Below are positions 27,036 to 39,943 of a DNA stretch of 64,000 nt, piece by piece; positions within the stretch are counted from its first letter, which is position 1; each line of letters starts with the position of its first letter. This stretch comes from Auanema rhodensis (taxonomy: Eukaryota > Nematoda > Chromadorea > Rhabditida > Rhabditidae): NCBI GenBank assembly GCA_964057225.1, contig OZ059899.1:5518001-5582000 (forward strand), given 5' to 3'. A program made the translations under genes and the position numbers. The notes beneath the pieces are model-generated. The model saw only the letters and a program-made list of their open reading frames with translations. It did not search any database and was not told the origin of the DNA.

Positions 27036-30000
27036 ATCATTTTATTTGCAAACCATGACATGATAGATGATTCTTCTATCAAATATTCTTGAACTATATG
27101 TAAAAAAATATGTATATTGTATCATGTATTTATAAATATTTTCACATAAATTTACAGTATTTTGTTGAAATTAAATGCTTTATTCGTTATTATATACAAA
27201 TAATTAGCATATTACATTTTTTACATTTAAACGTGAACTAACGTGTAATGTTATTTAAATAACAAATGAAATAGTGTACGGTTGTATTTTAATAAAAATA
27301 TTTTCTTTATATATGTATAGTATAGTATTTTAGAAAATAATTAATTATTATATTATATACTATATATTTACATAACATATTTATACATGAAATAACTATC
27401 TTATCTATAATATTACAACAACTTTTTGAAATTTAAATATATAACTTTGAAATAATATTAATTATATCAAATATTTATTAGTATATATATATATAAATCC
27501 CTTATATAAATTAATATGAAAAAGTTTTATTTGAAAGATGACAAACCATGTCCTTCCCATACAATACAACTAATTGTTTTCCATAAACCATCACATTTAA
27601 TTATACAATCTTATCTTTATCTTTAATCTTTCACAAATGTGCCATAATGTTATAAATGAATAAATACATTATAATAAGTAAAAGAAAAAGAAAAGATTAC
27701 GGTATATATATGTATAATCATTCATTATACCGTCTGGGTAGATGTCTTCAATGTCCGTCTATATTGGCACCATCTTACGCAATGTTTGTCATGAAATGTC
27801 ATATGGATACGTATACTTGACTCTTATTATCTTATGTCATCTATCACTATCTGGCAAATATTTTTTGTTATTTTTATGATGAAAAGAACAACAATCATTA
27901 AATATTTAAATATTTTATATATTATAGGTTAAATAGGTTAAAAAATGAAAAAAATATGATTCATATATTCATTCATTCATTCATATATTGTATGTTTATG
28001 ATTATCTGACCAGGTGTGTACATGAAAGAGAATGTCTATGTATTCAAGAAATATTTTACAATTCTTAACCTTTTTTTTTCAAATAAATGACAATAAAAGG
28101 TGAGTATTATTGAATATAAATATATTTTATATAATTCATACAATATAATAGAAATATTAATCAATATTGAAATATTTACTTCTTTTTTCATTCTTTTCAA
28201 TTGTATATTAGATTTAGAATTATATGATATAGTATATATAAGATTAAACATCTATACATACATACATGTAACCTTAACAAACTACTTCCTTATAAGATTT
28301 AAATAATAATAAAAAGAAATTCTATTCATAGATTATATAAAAGTATTTAAATATTTTTTTGTTTAAAATATATAAAAAAAACTTTTTTAAATTATAAATT
28401 CATATTTATGAGATTATATACAATTCATAGAGTTAGTATCATACTTGTACTAACATTAAGTATAAATATCTTATTAAAGTATTTGAATATTATAGTTATA
28501 GAAAAACTTTTTTGAAACTTTTCCCTTTTTAATTCTTTAACTATATATATATTTGTATATTATAATTGTAAATCAGATAAGAAAATCAAATATATTACAT
28601 AAAGTCTTTTCATACATTCTTTTTTTTTGTTTCAGTTAGATATACTTATATATAATTAATATAACTATTCTTTTAAAATTTTATATAGCCATATATTAGA
28701 TAATCTGATTCAAATCAACCAAAATATGTTACAGATGGATGAGTAATGCCAAGAAAATAATGAAACTCAATGAAAACAAAGACAATCTGGTTAGGTTGGC
28801 ATGCCAGGACCCCCCGCTAGCATCATCTCAAAGAATAAATTATGGAACAGATCCTTTAATTACCTCAAATATATAATGATAAATATCTTTTTTGTCTATT
28901 ATATTGTATAATTATTGAATAATTTATATAAATCTACAGTTTCTCTCTCTTCAATCTTAAATCTACATTTTCAATAAAAATAAAATATATATTAAACTGA
29001 AATATTGGACTTATATGTATATTCTACATCAAAAGAACCATTTCTATACAGTAGTGTAAGTTTTTAATAAAAAATGCAAATAAATGGATGTAAACATGAT
29101 GTCTCTGAAGATTAAAAGAGATGTAATATAGAAAGAGATATGCCAATATTCTTCATCTCTATATCTATCTAAGGTATTTTTTCTTTTTTTTATTTATAAG
29201 AATTTGTTTATATATAAGATTTAAGATTAAAAAAGCCGCTAAGGTTGGATTAGTAGATGAGATGAGCAGTAAAACTTCTTTTTTTCTAATGATGTCACAT
29301 ATATACAAGTATGTACATATAAAATTCAATATATTTTAAATAAAAAATATATATTTTTAAAGAAAAACAGATACCTTTTAGAATATATATGTATATTTGT
29401 ATATAAAATATAATTATTTAATTATTTAAATATAACATAGAATCAAAATCATGTTGCAACTTTAGAATTAAGGCTTTGTGTGTATCTCATGTCGTGCATT
29501 CTACTAATAATTAGATGTCAATTTCGTTTTCACGTTTCCGTTTTTTGTCTCTTAGTTTTTCAACATTTTTTCTATTAACTAGGCTTCTGTTGTATTACTA
29601 ACTATCAATTATTTTTGTTGAAAAGTAGTTTTCAATAGATAAGTGAGTATATGCTTAAATTTGTAGAAAAATGGAACAACTTTTCTTAGACTTGTCTATG
29701 AGAACAAGCATTTACTCTCGTGCTTTTGCTTATATATCTCTCTCTCAGCTCTAATGTATTAATAGTTTTCCGTATAGGACCGTATGTATATGTCCGAACA
29801 TACATACATCTATTTCATTCTAACCCTTTTTATATCCGTCCTCTATATATCTTCAGGTCAATTCCTCTTTCCATATACATATCTACTTCTCTATTTCTCT
29901 TACTTATTCATATAATCTTATGTTGTTTCATATACCCCTTTTTCAGTACTTTATACCTTCTATTTTAACTTGAATATCTTTGATTAGAAACAGAAAATAT

Positions 30001-32736
30001 ATATTTATGTTGAAACTTATATATGAACCAACTTGAATTTTCATTTGTCTTTTCGTGTCTCTTCAATTTTGAAACAATATAAGTTGCTAAGTCTTGCTAT
30101 TTTCCTATTATTATATGATATAGTTAAACAAGCTATTTATGTACTAAGCTTCTCTATTTAGAATTTTGTTTAACCTGTAACATCTATCTCACACCTTAAG
30201 AAATTATAGAACACCAACTGTCCATTACTCTACTATTCATATATATTATTTGTTTTATATATTATATTAAACAAATATATAAAGTTTATATATTAGAAAT
30301 TTTTATATTATTTGTTAACTAATAATACTAAAAATATTTTTATATATTAATTCAAATATATGCAAATTTGTACGTAAACGTGTATTTACGTGAAAATTTT
30401 ATTTTAACTTAAACTAAATGCTTAGAACGGTTATTTATTCTTATTTCTCTTCTTTATATACATATATCTACACATATAGTTAGTAGATTTAGACTGATAT
30501 GTATTCTCTTGTCATGCTTTTGTCCGTTCTTTACTCTTATTACTTCCTCAGCATCCTTTCGATCTTCTTGCTCATTCATTGTCTTTGAATCCAATTGACT
30601 TGTCGTTTATCCTGGTAATGAGCTGAACAGGATGTATGTAAATCAAAGCATGAAGGTCAAAATTACATAAATAATAAGTAAAACTTGTCAAGCATTGTTA
30701 TATAAGCTTTAAGAAAGAGAAACATTCAGTTCAGTTTCTTCTTATATAAATATGTATCGAACGATACATAGTTTCAAGTCTTTATACATATTTCTGATTA
30801 TCCAAAAGTCAATTTGACTTATATCTAAGATGACAACTTGTTCAAATGCATATGTAACGAAGTAATTGCTTTGAGAAGACTAAAACCAAAATGAAATGAA
30901 TATCTTCAACAAACTTACACTACATTTGGTTTTCATGTCATTCATCCGAATACATGACATGACCTCACTCTTCATGATCAGTGCCTGTTGAGACAGATGG
31001 ATAGATGTCTTCAGAATATAATGATGACGATGATGTCTACTTCCAAGATGTCAATGAAATTAATTTTTTTATGATCAAAAAACCAGGAAGTTTCATAGAT
31101 GTAGTTAGAAAATGGAGAACAATTGAACTTTTATTTCAAAATAATAGCTAAGCAAGTGAAAAAGGGTGGGGCTTACCTTACTGACTGACAACACAGTCAA
31201 AAGTATTCATCCATTTGATATCCAAATAAAAGTTGAAAGTTTAGTTCAAAGCAATCTTATTACATATTCAGAAATCAATTTTCGTTAAGCTATTTCAGAA
31301 AACCCTTGTCAATCTTTTTTGTCTTTTTTTTTGTTTCATGGTAGTTATTTAAAAAGCTTTATCGTTTCGTTGTTATATTCAAACCATATAAAGCCTGCTA
31401 TTAAGAATGTGTCACATAGCTAACCTACCATTATCTTCAACAGACGACGTTGTCATCGTTATTCTATCTGAATCCTTTCATATTATTAGCCATTTTTTTT
31501 GTTTCATTCAACGATAAACCAAAATCAAAGACAATTCGTCTGCTTTTTTTTTATTATCTTTCATTTTCTCATATCCTATTGTTTAAGAAAAGATGATTGA
31601 AGGTGTGAATTTCTTTATTTTTTCATCTTTTTTTGCCCTCATTTCTATGATTGTCGGCATTTCCTTTATGGTCGAAGCAGTCTTCACACCTTATTTTAGA
31701 GCTCAATTTCTGTTTTCGTTTGCTTAGGATTACCACGATTTTCCCAGACTTTCAATTGACAATTCATTAAAGATATATGTATAAATAGATAGATATAGGT
31801 ATATATTTATAGAAAATTCATTATAATATATATTAAATTTATATTTTTAAATATCATTCATCAATCCTTATATCAGGAAATGAACGAAAAAAAAATCATT
31901 AAATTGTTCATCATATCTATCTTTCCAATTCAGAGAATTGAAGATTCAGATTATAGTTAATAGCTTCTGTCCTACTTCTGTCCTTTTTCAATCCAGACGA
32001 TCCACTGAAGCGAAATCAATTGATTTCCGTCAGTTGCCTTCAGATTCTGTATTGAATTGCCTACGGCACAATGATTTCATTCCTAACACACTACCAATAC
32101 TTCATCCATCCAATCTATTGTGCATCCATCATATCCAAAATCTTTGGCATCCCTACGTTTTTTCCTAATTTTAAATATATTTTTTAAAACTTACATCATT
32201 ATAATAGCTCGGAATATCTCAATTTTCAATTTTGTATCCTTTTTTGCAAATATTTTTTGAATTGTTTTCCTATTTTTCAGAACCCGGAACACATCTACTC
32301 AAATATCTTGCCATGAGTTGAATCTTCAACTTTCAAACTTATTTTTTTGATCAAAAAATGAGTTTCTTAGAGATTTTTGCTTCATTTTTCATTTTATATT
32401 CTGTAACATCTAATTAATGTTCTTTCTCACATATCACAAGATCATTTGATTGAAGTGAAATTTGTGAAAATTTCCAAAAATGAGGTAATTCTATGAAAAA
32501 CAGAGATTGATTATCCCTATCCTCTCCAATTATCTATTTACTATTTTAATAAATGTGAAATGCAATATGAATATATCTATCTCTGTTTATATGAATTACT
32601 CAAATTTAAAAATTAACTATAATATTATAAATATATTTAACAATTTCTTTGCAAGAAGTATTTCAAAAACTTGATCTTAAGATCGTTTGAGTCTTATATA
32701 CCAATATTTCTTCCTTTCTGCCTCACCCCTTCCCTT

Positions 32737-32777
<41 letters not shown>

Positions 32778-33835
32778 CCATTCCTTATACGCATATCCTA
32801 TCCTTTTGTCTTCCTTTCCACCTTCTCCATGAGCTCACCTTATCCTACCTCCTTGCCCCAACATGGTAAAGCCCACTTGCTAACCTCGACCTAAGGTACA
32901 CATCCGGTTTATTCTATTCTCTACATATTTTTTTTTGTTTGAACAATAACTTACTTTTATATTGAAGATAAGAAATAAATAAAGATAAAACAATATATTT
33001 ATATATTCAATAATATATAAAAAGAAAAGAAATAACAATCATTTCTTTAATTATTAAATAATAAATTTCTTTTTTAAGTATTTCCTTTGATTAACCTTTA
33101 TATATATATATATAGATATAGATTTCTTTCTACATCACACCATCTGTACCATCAAAAGGTTTTTATTTTCCTTTTTCTTCATTTCTAGTCATCACATTTT
33201 CTTTTTTTTTCTTTCTTTCCATGTTCTTCTTTGACATCATTGACAGTTAGTCATGTCTTCCGTCACACAACAGCATTTGTCAGTTTGAAGCTCAATTGGT
33301 GTTTTATCTGACCTAAAACCATCAATATTTAGATAGCTTTTCTTTAATTTGAACCTTTTTAATATCTATGTAATTTAAATATTTCATTTTTCTAATTATT
33401 ATCTTCATTTTCAAATATTATTAGACATTTTGAAAGAAAAAAGAAGAATATTATTTAATTATTAAACAATATATTTATTATTATTTTCTGTTTTTTTGTT
33501 TTCAAACTTTCTCATATCATCATCATATCAATATTTTAAATTTTTTTTAATGCTAAAGCATAGTAATCCCATATATGAAGAGAGGGGGAGGCGTAGATTT
33601 GCATCATGCTTTTGAAATATTTGATGATACATCTTTTCATCAACTTATTTTATAAAATAGATTTGAAAGGAATAGCATCTGTGTTAAGCTTCGACTTTTC
33701 AAATTATTTTTTTCTACCTATTGTTTGACTTATTGGTCTTAAAACTCATAATGATATTTTACTTTGTTTAGTCAAATACTCAACACTCTCGTACTTATAT
33801 TGGATAAGAAGTTACATCTTCATCTTCTTCTTCTT
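27036..33835. other. Gene desert, first part
   Basis: An AATAAA near 27288 may end the TSR gene. Beyond it the DNA is mostly AT-rich with no recognised gene. More complex islands: about 27720-27830; 28730-28860, with AGGTTGGCATGCCAGGACCC-type sequence; 30960-31040; and 31940-32170, where a stretch after the acceptor TTTTTCAATCCAG translates as RSTEAKSIDFRQLPSDSVLN in one frame. A CT/TA microsatellite lies at 32736-32777. None of the longer frames, which are rich in Tyr, Ile, Leu and Phe, looks like protein. Confidence 0.4.
32736..32777. repeat. (CT)n-(TA)n compound microsatellite
   Basis: CT dinucleotides (to about 32754) pass directly into TA dinucleotides. Confidence 0.9.
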
Positions 33836-33859
33836 TTTTTTTTCAAATATCTGTATATA

Positions 33860-33862
<3 letters not shown>

Positions 33863-33901
<39 letters not shown>
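33863..33901. repeat. (TA)n microsatellite
   Basis: About 20 TA dinucleotides, followed 35 bp later by TGACGTCA (33936-33943). Confidence 0.9.
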
Positions 33902-33902
<1 letters not shown>

Positions 33903-33935
33903 CTACCTTTTTATAAAAAATAATATATACTAAGA

Positions 33936-33943
33936 TGACGTCA
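33936..33943. promoter_or_regulatory. CRE-type palindrome
   Basis: Perfect TGACGTCA, the consensus cAMP-response element bound by CREB/ATF bZIP factors. A second perfect copy is at 38610-38617. Neither is next to a known start, so function is unproven. Confidence 0.3.
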
Positions 33944-35157
33944 TATACATTTATTTATTAATTATTATATCATATAGAGATATACATACATATATAGAAT
34001 ATATAATATTTTAAAGATGTTTATACACTTGATATTATTCTATATAGTTAGTATAAACTATGTATACTTACTGATTGTTCATACACCTTTTTTGTTGCTC
34101 ATCACACACACATACACACACATATACTCTTCTATCATCATCTCTGTAAATATCTGATTTATTGATTTCATATTGATGCTTCAACCTATCCATATAAGAA
34201 AAACTTATTTCTCCACTTCTATCTTCTTCTTCTTCCTTGTACTTCATATTTTTCTTTTTATTTTGTATTAAAACAGATATTTTTAAATCTTTTATTACTA
34301 TATAACACTGTATTTATCATATTTTCTTATTATTTATTATTTATTTTCATCTATTTATATCATATAAACTCAATAATTTTATTCACACCATCTAAAGAGA
34401 TTTGTGCATCTCCATCTCTGACTCGAAGCAAACACACACTCACTTACATGTCCAAACATGTTCACAGCGTGATCAGCGTGAAAGAGCAGGATGGTGTGTA
34501 TGTGTGTGTGTGCAAACTGCAAGCAAGATTAGACCGAATTTTCGGGATTGTATGACGGAAACGATGCATCCATTGGCCATCGTCCACATATTTAATCACT
34601 TAAAGCATATCAATTGCAACTTCGTTTTCTATTTTTCCCTTCTCATTGCTACATTGTTGTTGTTTACAAGCCAGCTCTGGACCGTGTCAATCCTCAATCA
34701 ACGATTAAACAGATCCCAATCTCTATTCACTGCTAAACCTTTCTTACCTATCTGTCTATATGAACCCTACTGTTAGTATAGGTATAGGTAGATAAAGAAA
34801 GAGAGTAAGAGAGAAAGAGAGAAAAAGAGAATAAGAGAAGGAAATGAAATGTTGGAGGGTGTTATACCGATCAAAGGGTTACCTTGACACTATGGTCCGT
34901 TTCGATCGGTCAAAGCTTCAGATTATCCGGAGGTAATTTCGTTCTGAGGCTTACCTATCTGGAGAAGAATTATGAGAACATGAGAATTAATTTAGTATTT
35001 GAATAAAAGAAATGTTATAATTTATTTTAGTAGAAAATTCAATTTTCTAAAAAAGCTTTTATATATAATTAGTATAATTTATTTCTTTTTATATCAAATA
35101 TAATTATTTTTTATTTTAAATTTGAGAATTAACATCATATCCTGAAGGATGTAAGCT

Positions 35158-35182
35158 ACTTCTTCTTCTTCTTCTTCTTCTT
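35158..35182. repeat. (TTC)n microsatellite
   Basis: Uninterrupted CTT/TTC trinucleotides. Confidence 0.85.
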
Positions 35183-38120
35183 TCATCTTCATAATTCCTT
35201 CCCTTCTATTTCACTCTTCTCATTTAGCAACCTTGTATTGTAAAATTAAATTATATTTCCTAGTGCTTCCTAGTTTAACTATACTCTATATAGTATATAA
35301 TTAGGTTAACTAAACTTTTTTCGTTGAACATCTTTCGTTAAACCATATGTATGTATGTATGTATCAAGAAACAATACCCTTTGCCTCCCTCCACACTTAT
35401 CTCTGTCCTCTCACCAAAAGTCCCGAAACTTTCCATTATCGTTTTTATGGAAATTTTAATTTTTTTATAATAATTTTCATATTAACAAAAAATATTTATA
35501 TATACTGATATCATATAATATATCAAAAATCATTTATAAAATTAAATTAATTATATAAAATTATATTTAATATTTTGAAATTTTAACTAGTGCAATTTCA
35601 AAAAAATGTTTATACAATGAGACAAATATATATTTTAAACTAATCAATTATTAATATTATTTTAATTTTAATCCTTTAAAGTGAGAAGAAAGTAAAAAAA
35701 AAAAAGAAAATAAATTTATTTCGAACAAGCCAGACACTAAACTATGTATAGCGCTTAAGTAAAAATATCTTGAAATATATTATTGTCTAAAAACTATAAA
35801 AAGAGAAACGAAACAATCAACTAACACCAAAAAATTGGTTGTAGTTATGTGGGAAAACTCTTGAATATGTTGTTATGATCGTTTTGACTAAAAAAAAAAG
35901 GAAAGAAAGAAAAGCTTCAACTAGCATAAATACATTTCCATATTGAAATGAGACAAACGTTAGAAAAGCATTCTTTCACTTTTGTTTAATGAGTATTCAT
36001 TTCAGATAAAACTTAGTTTCTTTAAGTTTTTACTTCAAATTTCTTAGTTTTTATAAATTTATTATAAATTTAAAATGAATATATATAGTATAATTATTTA
36101 AATAATAAATATAGTACAAAAGTACTATAATTATTTAAAGTTTATAAATTGTTTGTAAATGATTCATTTTTGTTTAAAAAAAAAAAGATGGAAAATGAGA
36201 ATATTGAAGAAATATTTGAAAGAATATAAATTATAAAAAGAAATAATTAATTATACCTTAATGTATAGTTAACAATTATACTTTATGATATTTTTATGCC
36301 ATATGTTATACATTTAGTTAAATTTAATGACAGACAATAACTTCAATGTTTCTACTCATAACGACGATCTTTCTAATAAAAAGTGTGCACATCGTCGACA
36401 AAAAAGTTTCCGGACTAAAGTTTAAATGTGTTGAAAAGTTTTTTTTTTAACCTTTTTTTTGAATTAAAAGTGATGTTTCGGACATAACCAATGTAATCGC
36501 CTTTGATGTTAGTCTCTTCTTGCGGTCATCAGAGATTCAAAATGAATTAACATCGGAACACATCTTGAGTTTTCTCTTTCTCTCTCTGCCTCTCTCTGGT
36601 TTATCTCTTTGATTTCTTGTCTTTACCTCTCTTGGAATTATCGTTTTGTCTAAGATATAAGAAATATTTTCTTCTTATTCATCTTCTTTATCTAAACTTC
36701 AATGAATACAATGTCATATATTGACATTACGCGAGAAACTTCTGAAGGTTTTGGATTGAAGTGGATGATGATGATGCTGACGACGATGTCATCATAACAT
36801 CACCTTTACCCAAGAAATAGAATTCAATTTAGAAAACCTAACTGAAATATAAGTTACCCAGGATATTTCCTCTTCTCACGGTCAATTGTCCCAACTTCAA
36901 CATCATTTTGTTTCACATGTCTTGAGAAACATAGGTAGTAGTAACCGGATATTCGTTTACATCTCAACATATTTCACTCATGTCATATTCTCTATTTCTT
37001 CTTGCTTTCTATCTACGTAAACTAAGCAACTGACAGCTTTCATAGGTTAACTGCCCTTCTGAATAACCCTGACCGCATATCATTTTGTTTTTTTTTGTTT
37101 TCTGTTAAATAGACTAAATTTTCTCTTTTTTATATAAACTTCTATGCATATAGTAAGTTTCATTTATTTCTTCTTTTCAAAAAGAATTTTATGTTTCTCA
37201 TTAATTTTCTTTTTATTACTAATATTAATGAATTCTGTCATTTTATTCTTTGTCATCTTTTTCATTTTATTATTTTTTTTCATATAATTAATATTTATTT
37301 ATTTTAGATTTAAATGATTATTGAATATCTTATTTACTTATACTGTGAACAATATTCAAAATTATATGAAAAAACTTTTCATTCACATACTATTTCATTT
37401 ATATCTTAACTATACATATAATTTAATATTATATTTAGTTATATACTGATTATTCACTATAAATCATACAGACATTTTCTAAAAGGTTTTCAATCGTTAA
37501 TCCTTCTAGGTTACCGAGATAACCTAAGGTGGATCCGCCCATTATCTCCAGTCTGTCTCCAGACTCCGCCTTTCAATCGAAGATTAACAATGCGTATATG
37601 GTATAAGGGCTAGCTGTGTATATGAGCCTGGACGTGACCTCCCAGCTCAGCTGGTTGACCAGATTGTTCTGAAACTCAGATATACGTATGTAGATTCAGG
37701 ATCTATTCAATCGGTAAAAAGCTTCGAAAGAGCCGGTTCTTCTATATTCATCTTCTTCTTTTCAATATTCTGAAATCTTTTGAATTTTCAATGACATGAT
37801 CATTCATTCTTCTGAAACAATTTCATCTTCAATATTGCATGTTATTTCAATTATTTCAATTTTTTCATCTAGAATATTCAATAGATACTGTATGAAAGAA
37901 AATTTTTAGATTAAATATGAGATATTTAATGAAAACTAAACATGAGTTCATTTACAATTGCTCTCTCAAAAGCTATTTCATTTGTTTTATACAAAATTTC
38001 TTTTTTGACTTCTTCATCCATCAAGATGACGATAACAAAGAGTCAAATTCTTTGTTCTTCATTTCTTTTTTATTTTAAGATACTTCATACTTTTATCCAA
38101 ATCTTTATATCATATTATAA

Positions 38121-38152
38121 CACAACAACAATAACAACAACAACAACAACAA
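38121..38152. repeat. (CAA)n microsatellite
   Basis: ACAACAACAATAACAACAA-type repeat; a shorter copy is at about 43889-43904. Confidence 0.85.
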
Positions 38153-38609
38153 ATACAAAATATTTAATATATTATCCTAATATATATATATATATATAAC
38201 ATGTATATATTTCCTATTTTAGTTAAAGGATTATCGAAGAAAATTTCTTCTTACTTTTTCATTTAATTTTAATCCATTTTTTCATTCATTGTTTAATCAA
38301 ATAGCTAAAAGGCTAGTCAACTTTAACCTTAAAATGATGTTGTCAAAGCCTTTTTAAAAAATTTTTTTTTGAAACTGTTTATCTTGTTTTCTATTTTATT
38401 TTCAAATTTTTACATCGAATATTCCATTTTTCAGTTATTCATCTATTGGCTTTTACCAACTTTTTCCTATCTTTTTGTTCTTCAAAACGTTTTTTTTTCA
38501 AACTTCTCTTCCATGATACCTATATTCAGTCATTTTTCTTTAAACTGTCTTGGTTCAAACTTCCGGTATCAGCAGTTTTTCAAAAATAAAAAAAAAAGTT
38601 TAAGAAATA

Positions 38610-38617
38610 TGACGTCA
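38610..38617. promoter_or_regulatory. CRE-type palindrome
   Basis: Second perfect TGACGTCA in the desert (the other is at 33936). Confidence 0.3.
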
Positions 38618-39082
38618 AATCTCATTTTGCATTTGTGCAAGATTTTCTCATACGTACAACATTCCTTCTGGCATCTTAATCACTCTCCGTTTTTCAATCT
38701 ACAACTCTTTCTACCTCTTCCTTCTTTCCCTCCTCCTCTTCTCCTATCTCTCCTTCCTCTCTCTATTTCATGTATATTTTCTTTACTTCAAATCCATTAT
38801 CCTTTCCCCTTTTTGCAAATTCGTTTGTCGATTTTCTATATATGTATGTATGCCCCTTCAACACATCACAATCTATACTTATATGGCAACAATTGCTATA
38901 GTTTAAAATCTTTTTTTTTTTTGAATGTAAAATAACTGATCATCGAAACATCAACGAGAATAAGAATAAAGCAAAAGACTTTTAAACTATAATTTCTTCA
39001 GTTTTAAGCATCACATATAACATAACATCATTATATGACATTAAAATATCTTATTATCTCTTAACTATATGAGTATTGTTAG

Positions 39083-39307
39083 TTTATTGGAAGGTCATAT
39101 AGCCTAACATTAACTTTAAACTTATCCTATCGGCTTTCAATATCTTCTATAAACAATCGAAATGAATGTCTTTCTGTTTTCGGTTTCTTTGATCATGTTT
39201 CAAATAAAAAAAGAAACAAGATCAATGATTTAGATGCCGACGAGTTCATGAGTGCAATACCCGAGGTCTCAAACTTGCAACGCCTGCAGTGCCGTCAACT
39301 CATTTGA
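39083..39307 (+). other. Exon-like open frame in the desert
   Basis: A 74-codon open frame, with no ATG near its start, ends in a peptide of unusually protein-like composition: KINDLDADEFMSAIPEVSN, then LQRLQCRQLI and a TGA at 39305. Base composition rises to near half GC over its last 80 bp. It could be the last exon of an unrecognised gene, or a conserved non-coding element that happens to be open. No partner exon was found. Confidence 0.2.
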
Positions 39308-39882
39308 TATTCATATAAGGTTATAATCAAAATACAAAAGTTTCTTTTTATATTACTTTATATAGATATAGTTAGATAGATATGTGAATATTAAAATGTC
39401 TATTATCTATTGGCTACTCTCATCTTAATGTCATAAAACAAGATTATGAGTCATGACTTTTTAATTTCATTTTCTCCTCATGTCTTCTCTCTCAGCCTAT
39501 CTATACATCAATAGCTCTTTCTTCATTTATCTTTTCTATTTTCTATAATAATTCTATTTCTTTACTATATAAGAAACAAGGCAGAAAAAAAAATTATATG
39601 ATGAGGTAATAGTTTGCATAGTTGGTAAGCTATATTCTCACATTTATAATTATCTCTTTATTTAATATGATAGCTACTTTATGAAATATTTCAATTGTTT
39701 TATTTATTTTTCGTCTATTCTTTTCTCAACATCATCATGTTTCTACAATCTTTATTATATACTTCTATCATCATATAGTTAAGTTCTAAGTACTTGATGT
39801 ATAGGTACTTTTCTCTCATTTAATACTTACACCTTCTCACTCTATCCTAGCACTTCTTCTCACTATGTTTTTCGTCTCTCCT

Positions 39883-39884
<2 letters not shown>

Positions 39885-39939
<55 letters not shown>
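39885..39939. repeat. (CT)n microsatellite
   Basis: About 27 uninterrupted TC dinucleotides, the longest simple repeat in the window, in a pyrimidine-rich setting. Confidence 0.95.

Positions 39940-39943
<4 letters not shown>

Noticed and set aside
34402-34776. 124-codon open frame with CVCVCV run
   Set aside because: Built on GTGTGT and CACACA simple sequence plus a T-rich tail; no family resemblance.
37505-37530. CTAGGTTACC resembling part of the miR-79/miR-9 family
   Set aside because: The seed AAAGCT is absent and no 60-80 nt precursor hairpin surrounds it; I compared by memory with other common nematode microRNAs and found none.
38369-38935. 188-codon open frame, the longest in the window
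   Set aside because: Translation is a Phe/Leu/Ser/Pro-rich product of TC-rich DNA with no domain, no splice context and no even amino acid mix.
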